From the NCBI GenBank assembly GCA_944375885.1, contig CALWBB010000232.1, forward strand, positions 1 to 41,172: DNA of 41,172 nucleotides, read 5' to 3'. The notes under the pieces were generated by a model, which was given only the letters and a program-made list of their open reading frames with translations, had not been told where the DNA came from and made no database searches. This stretch comes from an uncultured Merdimonas sp. (lineage in GTDB: Bacteria; Bacillota; Clostridia; Lachnospirales; Lachnospiraceae). Of this stretch, positions 36,708-41,172 are shown piece after piece; within the stretch, counting starts at the first letter, position 1; each line of letters opens with the position of its first letter. The position numbers and the translations under genes are program-made.

Positions 36708-37367
36708 TCATACCTGAAATTCGGATGATTGCAAGTCATTTTCCATGCAAAGCTGCATAAACAGCTTCATATTTTTCATCAGGTACTTGCTCCTATGATA
36801 AACGATGTTCAGTTCCCGCTTCAACGGGTGGGCGAACGGCACCCGGATGACCGTACCTTCCTTTAAATCTTTCTCGATCAAAAGGCAGGGCAGCACAGCC
36901 ACTCCCAGGCCCGCTGTCACGCTGCTCACGATGGCCTGGATGCTGGCGCTTTCTAGAGATGGCTTCACAGCCAGCTGTCGGATGGCGAAGCAGGCATCCA
37001 GAATATCGCGTCCGGCGCTCCCCTTTTCCCTCACCAGGAACGGGTATTGAGCCAGTTCCTTAAGCGTGGCTTTTTCTCTTCCTGCAAACTCATGGGAGGG
37101 GGCTACCACCATGCAAAGTTCGTCCTGCATAAAAGGCACTGCGCAAAGTTCTGGATGCTCCGGATGGTTTTCTATCATCCCAAAATCTATCGTATTGGAA
37201 AGGATACTCTCCTCCACCTTGACGGAGCAGCTCACAAATGCCTTAATTGTAAGGCCTGGCGGCAATTCTTGGCAATGGAGTACCAGGGAAGGAAGGGTAT
37301 GCGTCCCGATGGTGATGCTGCTGTATTGAAACACAGCTGTAAATATCTTCATATTCCTGAATGTCAT
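36708..37367 (-). pseudogene. LysR family regulator lacking its DNA-binding domain
   Basis: The 219-residue frame begins MTFRNMKIFTAVFQYSS, the start of a LysR helix-turn-helix, then passes directly to SSITIGTHTLPSL, the beginning of the effector-binding domain. About 80 residues, including nearly the whole DNA-binding domain and linker helix, are missing in frame. The rest of the effector domain is intact (DFGMIENHPEHPELCAVPF, FLVREKGSAGRDILDACF, VTAGLGVAVLPCLL). The SSIT stretch would fit both sides of the junction, so a short-repeat deletion is likely. It cannot bind DNA as a normal LysR. It lies divergent to a broken chromate-transporter gene. Confidence 0.8.
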
Positions 37368-37530
37368 TTACTCCTCCAATTCATAATAAATTTATTATTT
37401 ATCTCATATAACAATACTATTTTGCTTATGATTTAAGTACCCTCAATTGACAAGGGCACACACACCTCCAGCGGCCTAATTCCGGCAGGCTCTGCGTCAT
37501 CGTCAATCAGCGTACATCCAAAAAAATGTA

Positions 37531-37842
37531 TTGGCAAAATTATTTATATCCACCTTGTATCTGAGCGCTTTTGCTTTCGGCGGCGGATACGTGATTGTAA
37601 CCTTACTGAAAAAAAATTCGTGGATGAATACCGTTGGATCGAGGAAAACGAGATGCTGGATCTGGTCGCCATCGCTCAGTCTGCTCCAGGGGCCATCGCA
37701 GTAAACGAGGCTATCGTGGTGGGTTACAAGCTGGCAGGAATCGCAGGGGTACTCACTGCCATCATCGCTACCATCGGCTACATTCTGGGGTACAGAAGGC
37801 ACCATGAATGCGGCTGTATCATTTATCAAGGGGTAACAGATT
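37531..37842 (+). pseudogene. Chromate transporter (ChrA family) remnant
   Basis: From a TTG at 37531 the sequence reads AKLFISTLYLSAFAFGGGYV, the first-helix GGGY motif of the chromate transporter family. It then crosses a run of eight A (37609-37616) where the frame must shift by one base, and goes on with DEYRWIEENEMLDLVAIAQS, SAPGAIAVNEAIVVGYKLAG. The protein ends after about 90 residues, about half of one ChrA domain, fused to unrelated sequence. The frameshift and truncation make it non-functional. The pairing with a divergent LysR gene is common for chr transporters. Confidence 0.8.
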
Positions 37843-38247
37843 ATGAAAATTACAGTAAAATATCATCTGAACAGATATGAACTTTTTAAGGAGCCGGAAA
37901 ATCGGTTTCTCGGCCAGACTAAGAAATGTCTGAAAGGAGGGTGCCGCCTTGATATCCTGGATTCTGGCGGAAATCTGACCGCCTCCGTCCGGCACAGCGA
38001 AGAAAAGCTCCTGGTCACAGACAGCCAGGACAAGACTTTTTCCTGCCCTATAAAGTACGGGGAAAGCGCGGATAATGGGAGAATCCAGGAGTCACTCATC
38101 CGGCCGCCGATGCCGGAACAGATTTGCTTTTCTACCCGCCAGGGGAAAGTCTGCATCCTGTCTGACGTCCTTCCCGAAGCATGCTACAGCGTCATCTTTG
38201 CCCTGGCTTTCCTGATGCTGCACGACGACGATATCGACATTATCTAA
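37843..38247 (+). CDS. Hypothetical protein, 134 residues
   Basis: I do not recognise this protein. It begins MKITVKYHLNRYELFKEPEN and ends ALAFLMLHDDDIDII. The pattern of short strands (CRLDILDSGGNLTASVRH, KTFSCPIKYG) followed by one hydrophobic helix near the end (YSVIFALAFLML) is that of a small beta-rich domain closed by a helix, loosely like tubby/LURP-one proteins. AAGGGGT lies 8 nt before the ATG. It starts inside the tail of the chromate-transporter remnant, so its original promoter may be lost. Nothing links it to lar metabolism. Confidence 0.6.
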   Translation: MKITVKYHLNRYELFKEPENRFLGQTKKCLKGGCRLDILDSGGNLTASVRHSEEKLLVTDSQDKTFSCPIKYGESADNGRIQESLIRPPMPEQICFSTRQGKVCILSDVLPEACYSVIFALAFLMLHDDDIDII

Positions 38248-38320
38248 TTTTTTTCCTTCGTTATGGGGCTGCGCACTGGATAAAGCAGAAGTCCGGATAA
38301 GACGCGGCCCCCTTTTTCAT

Positions 38321-39073
38321 TCAGGCCCGTTTCCCGCAGGCCAGCCTGTTGATCTGGGTCGCCACATAGGCCGCCCCGTAGCCGTTGTCAATATTCACGG
38401 TCGTGATGCCGTTGGCGCAGGAATTCAGCATGGTGAGAAGAGCCGAAAGGCCGCCGAAGCTTGCGCCGTAGCCCACGGAGGTGGGAACCGCGATGACCGG
38501 CACATCCACCAGGCCAGCCACCACTCCGGCCAGGGCGCCTTCCATGCCAGCCACCGCGATCACGCAGTTTGCCCCCCGGAAGGCGTCCAGGTTTGACAAA
38601 AGCCTGTGGATACCGGCCACGCCCACATCAAAGAGACGGGTTACGTTCGTCCCAAAAAACTCTGCCACCTGGGCGGCTTCCTCCGCCACCGGCAGATCTG
38701 CCGTGCCTCCGGTGCAGACCACAATACGGCCGATATGTTCCTTCTCCCTCTTTTCCACCTTCAGGATCCGGGACAATGCGTCCCATACCGCCCCCGGCAC
38801 AGCCTCCCTTACAGCCTCGTACTGCTCACGGCTCGCGCGGGTACCCAGCACGTCGATTCCTTCCGCCGCCAGCGTCTGGAAGATGCGGACCAGATGCTCC
38901 GTGGCTTTCCCCTGGCAGTATACCACCTCCTCAAATCCCTGGCGCACTTTACGATGATGGTCAAGTTTCGCAAAGCCAAGATCTTCGTAGGGAAGGTGTT
39001 TCAGCTGTTCTTCTGCCTGTTCTATGGTAATCTCATTATTTTTTACTCTGGTTAAAAGTTCTGCTACATCCAT
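38321..39073 (-). CDS. larB: Nickel pincer cofactor biosynthesis protein LarB
   Basis: LarB carboxylates and hydrolyses nicotinic acid adenine dinucleotide to start the nickel-pincer cofactor. The 250-residue protein has a short N-terminal helical part (DVAELLTRVKNNEITIEQAE) and a PurE-like Rossmann domain with VVCTGGTADLPVAEEA, LFDVGVAGIHRLL, VIAVAGMEGALAGVVAGL, VIAVPTSVGYGASFGG and NIDNGYGAAYVATQI, the glycine-rich set typical of LarB. GGAGG is 11 nt before the ATG. It has its own promoter. LarE and LarA are not in the window. Confidence 0.95.
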   Translation of the reverse strand: MDVAELLTRVKNNEITIEQAEEQLKHLPYEDLGFAKLDHHRKVRQGFEEVVYCQGKATEHLVRIFQTLAAEGIDVLGTRASREQYEAVREAVPGAVWDALSRILKVEKREKEHIGRIVVCTGGTADLPVAEEAAQVAEFFGTNVTRLFDVGVAGIHRLLSNLDAFRGANCVIAVAGMEGALAGVVAGLVDVPVIAVPTSVGYGASFGGLSALLTMLNSCANGITTVNIDNGYGAAYVATQINRLACGKRA

Positions 39074-39147
39074 GCTGTCTTCTGCCTCCTTATATGCCTT
39101 CTATGTTCCTGCGTAATGCTGCCCTGGCTGCATCCGTAGTCTTTTTC

Positions 39148-39176
39148 ATCATATCACAGTCCGGGCGGCTGCACAA
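39148..39176 (-). promoter_or_regulatory. Promoter of larB
   Basis: On the minus strand TTGTGC (39171-39176), a 17-nt spacer and TATGAT (39148-39153) form a fair sigma-A promoter giving a leader of about 70 nt. The -35 and the spacer lie within the first copy of a 28-bp tandem repeat. Confidence 0.6.
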
Positions 39177-39209
39177 GAATGTCACAATCCGGACGACTAC
39201 ACAAGAATT
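39154..39209. repeat. 28-bp tandem repeat in the larB/deoC divergent region
   Basis: Units at 39154-39181 and 39182-39209 match at 23 of 28 positions. Four of the five differences are G in the first and A in the second. The repeat covers the larB -35 and spacer, so a second promoter-like copy (TTGTGT, 17 nt, CATTCT) sits directly upstream. It may be an operator repeat or a duplicated promoter. Confidence 0.75.
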
Positions 39210-39264
39210 GCGGCAGATATGAAGGATCTGTTATACTAGTCATATTATAAGAAATTACCCTTAC

Positions 39265-39294
39265 TTGACAAGAGTACGGTTCGCGCTGTATTCT
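39265..39294 (+). promoter_or_regulatory. Promoter of deoC
   Basis: TTGACA (39265-39270), an 18-nt spacer and TATTCT (39289-39294) point to deoC, giving a leader of about 27 nt. A second candidate is TTGCGG (39208-39213), 18 nt, TATACT (39232-39237) just upstream. The closer one has the better -35, and the other has the better -10. Confidence 0.55.
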
Positions 39295-39327
39295 GAGCAA
39301 AAATTTTGGTTACGGAGGATTATACGT

Positions 39328-39996
39328 ATGTCAAAGCCATCACTTACCCGCGAAGAGCTCGCCTCTTACATTGACCACACACTTTTGAAGCCAGAGGCTT
39401 CCCGCGCACAGATCGAGGCGCTTTGCGACGAGGCGAAGCAGTATCATTTTGCCTCTGTCTGTGTAAATTCCTGCTGGATTCCCCTGGCCGCAAAGCGCCT
39501 GGAAGGCTCCGGCGTACCGCCCTGCTGCGTCGTCGGCTTTCCCCTTGGCGCCGCCCTGTCTTCTGCCAAAGCCGCTGAAGCCCGGGCTGCCGTCTCTGCC
39601 GGCGCAAAAGAACTCGATATGGTCATCAATGTGGGGGCTGTAAAAAGCGGTGACTGGGATTTTGTCCGGGACGATATCGCTGCTGTGAACGCAGCCAAAG
39701 GGGATGCAAAGCTGAAAGTCATTATCGAAGCCTGCCTGCTGGAAGACGAAGAAAAAATCCGCGTCTGCCAGATCGCCAAAGAGGCGGGCGCAGATTTCGT
39801 GAAGACCTCCACCGGGTTTTCCTCCGGAGGCGCCACTGTCCATGACGTGGAGCTGATGCGCAAAACTGTGGGAAGCAGCATGGGCGTAAAAGCCGCCGGA
39901 GGGATCCGGACGCTCGCGGACGCGCTCGCCATGATCGAAGCGGGAGCGGAGCGGATCGGCGCCAGCGCAGGCGTACAGATCGTGTCGGCGCTGTAG
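39328..39996 (+). CDS. deoC: Deoxyribose-phosphate aldolase
   Basis: DeoC splits 2-deoxyribose 5-phosphate into glyceraldehyde 3-phosphate and acetaldehyde in deoxynucleoside breakdown. The 222-residue TIM barrel has [37 protein letters not shown], the Schiff-base lysine K159 in [15 protein letters not shown] and K188 in [10 protein letters not shown]. The start [11 protein letters not shown] is set by CGGAGGA 8 nt upstream; the open frame is longer but begins inside the promoter. Length is normal for bacterial DeoC. A terminator follows. It is transcribed away from larB and towards fucI. Confidence 0.96.
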   Translation: MSKPSLTREELASYIDHTLLKPEASRAQIEALCDEAKQYHFASVCVNSCWIPLAAKRLEGSGVPPCCVVGFPLGAALSSAKAAEARAAVSAGAKELDMVINVGAVKSGDWDFVRDDIAAVNAAKGDAKLKVIIEACLLEDEEKIRVCQIAKEAGADFVKTSTGFSSGGATVHDVELMRKTVGSSMGVKAAGGIRTLADALAMIEAGAERIGASAGVQIVSAL

Positions 39997-40013
39997 GGCG
40001 CCCGATGCAGGGA

Positions 40014-40074
40014 GGGCGCTTCCAGGATAATTTCCTGGAGGCGCCCCCTTGTACGCGGCTTTTCAGCCGCTTTT
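40014..40074 (+). terminator. Terminator region after deoC (two hairpins)
   Basis: GGGCGC-T-TCCAGGA (40014-40027) pairs with TCCTGGA-G-GCGCCC (40033-40046). A second, compact hairpin GCGGCT (40055-40060) with AGCCGC (40065-40070) is followed by TTTT, the form of a rho-independent terminator for the plus strand. Convergent fucI transcripts may also stop here. Confidence 0.7.
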
Positions 40075-40101
40075 GTCTCAACACTCTTCCTCTTTTAATT
40101 C

Positions 40102-41172
40102 TTATCTGATGTTGCGGTACATCGGGCCGTAGGCTGCGCATGCGCGGTAGTCCTGTCCCTCTTTATCCATTCCGAAGGCATTCCATGCAGCCGGGCGGAA
40201 GATCTTCTCTTCCGGAACGTTGTGCATGCATACTGGAATTCTCAGCATGGAGCAAAGGGTAATCAGGTCTGCGCCGATATGGCCGTAGCTGATAGCGCCA
40301 TGGTTCGCGCCCCAGTTGTTCATCACATCGTAAGCGCTCTTGAACGCGCCTTCTCCGGTGCAGCGCGGTGTGAACCAGGTGCAGGGCCAGGTCGGGTTCG
40401 TGCGCTCCATCAGGGTATCGGATACCTCATCCGGAAGATGTACGGTCCAGCCCTCCGCGATCTGCATCACAGGCCCAAGGCCTTTGACAAGATTCAGACG
40501 GATCATGGTGACAGGCATCTCAGCCCTTGTGGTAAAGTGGGAGGAAAATCCGCCGCCGCGGAAATTGTCGAAACCGGCCTCGCACCATACGGTCGCGTCA
40601 GTCATCTTCTTGATATCCTCATCCGTTACATCCCACCACTGCTTCATGACATGGCTGCCGTCCTCGTCGGTGCACTCGCCGCAGGCGTCCAGGCAAGCCG
40701 CGCCAGAGTTCAAAAGATGGATGATACCGCCGTTCTCTTTGGCGTGTCCCTCCAGATCGTAGCCCGTCACGCGCTTGGTGGATTCCGGTGACCAGAAGGT
40801 ACGTACATCCGCGAAAATCTGGGCGCGGTTCGTCAGAAGCTTCATGAACAGCATGCCAAGGCCGTTCAGCACGTCGTTCTCTGTAGCTAAGACAATCGGC
40901 TCCTTCTTTCCTTCAAAGTCGAAGGAGGAATTGAGCACCGCTTCCGGGTAGTCGCAGTTCGGCCAATGGTCGGTCCACTGGCGCTGTCCCTGGAAGCCGC
41001 CGGCGATGGCATTGTGTCCAAGCATCTCCTCGTCGAACTGAGGCGGCAGGTTCTTATTGCCCTTCATCAGATCTTTGATGATGCAGTACATCTTAGTCGT
41101 GAACTCCCACTGCTTATCCTTCTGCTCGCGGTTGAATTTCACGAAATCCGGGTTGTCATCGCGGCCTTCTTT
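40102..41172 (-). CDS. fucI: L-fucose isomerase, C-terminal part
   Basis: FucI turns L-fucose into L-fuculose using Mn2+. About 357 C-terminal residues are visible of about 590 expected; the N-terminus lies beyond the window edge, and the frame stays open to the last base. Metal and active-site residues are seen in [14 protein letters not shown] (Glu), [13 protein letters not shown] (Asp) and [16 protein letters not shown] (His). The final stretch [20 protein letters not shown] is typical of the family. Possession of fucose catabolism fits a gut organism. The link with the fucosyltransferases 20 kb away is only thematic, since FucI is catabolic and GDP-fucose synthesis genes are not in the window. 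Confidence 0.95.
   Translation of the reverse strand, partial: KEGRDDNPDFVKFNREQKDKQWEFTTKMYCIIKDLMKGNKNLPPQFDEEMLGHNAIAGGFQGQRQWTDHWPNCDYPEAVLNSSFDFEGKKEPIVLATENDVLNGLGMLFMKLLTNRAQIFADVRTFWSPESTKRVTGYDLEGHAKENGGIIHLLNSGAACLDACGECTDEDGSHVMKQWWDVTDEDIKKMTDATVWCEAGFDNFRGGGFSSHFTTRAEMPVTMIRLNLVKGLGPVMQIAEGWTVHLPDEVSDTLMERTNPTWPCTWFTPRCTGEGAFKSAYDVMNNWGANHGAISYGHIGADLITLCSMLRIPVCMHNVPEEKIFRPAAWNAFGMDKEGQDYRACAAYGPMYRNIR

Noticed and set aside
37503-37829. 108-codon minus-strand frame opposite the chromate-transporter remnant
   Set aside because: The plus strand carries clear transporter motifs; this frame has none.

Overview
The window reads like the chromosome of an anaerobic Firmicute of the Lachnospiraceae / Clostridia type. 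The signs are a V-type (ntp) ATPase operon in Clostridial gene order, strong Shine-Dalgarno sequences, sigma-A-like promoters, a Spo0A-type DNA-binding domain, nickel-pincer (lar) genes and sugar catabolism genes. The genus cannot be fixed from the sequence alone. No tRNA, rRNA or CRISPR array was seen.

Layout. (1) 1-6.97 kb, minus strand: V-ATPase operon read from a promoter near 6.95 kb, in the order peripheral stalk, I, K, E, C, F, A, B (B is cut by the window edge). Its two longest internal gaps hold strong hairpins. (2) 7.1-26.1 kb: a surface polysaccharide locus. A GC-rich outer part holds a Wzy/WaaL-like membrane protein, a divergently transcribed priming phosphoglycosyl transferase, a WecG/TagA-type transferase, two GT4 enzymes and a GT39-like enzyme. 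A visibly AT-rich inner part (about 14.7-26.1 kb) holds a GT14 enzyme, four GT2 enzymes, two GT11 fucosyltransferases, a GT-D-like protein, a Wzx flippase, a Wzy polymerase and an acyltransferase. (3) 26.2-27.4 kb: remains of a second wzy and a second GT-D-like gene, both broken. (4) 27.49-29.06 kb: an IS4-type insertion sequence with matching inverted ends, a hairpin that would mask the Shine-Dalgarno sequence upstream of the transposase, and a structured 3' region. (5) 29.3-35.2 kb: an accessory segment with a 60-aa gene that has its own promoter and a 26-bp-stem terminator, an unrecognised pair (816-aa HECGH protein and 401-aa four-helix membrane protein with HEGSH), a small Spo0A-C-like regulator preceded by three GTCG boxes exactly 10 bp apart, and a tyrosine recombinase. 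(6) 35.4-41.2 kb: metabolic genes larC, larB, deoC and fucI (partial), with a LysR gene that has lost its DNA-binding domain and a chromate-transporter remnant between larC and larB.

How the genes work together. The ATPase is probably sodium-linked, because the ion-binding residues of its K ring match those of Enterococcus hirae NtpK. The polysaccharide locus contains every step of a Wzx/Wzy pathway: priming, assembly, flipping, polymerisation and decoration. The GT14 enzyme and two GT11 enzymes suggest a fucosylated, beta-1,6-branched glycan. The wzy/GT-D remnants beside the IS look like the scar of an earlier locus version. The 29.3-35.2 kb segment is the best place to look for an undescribed system: two adjacent genes of unrecognised family, each with an HExxH motif, in a recombinase-linked accessory region.
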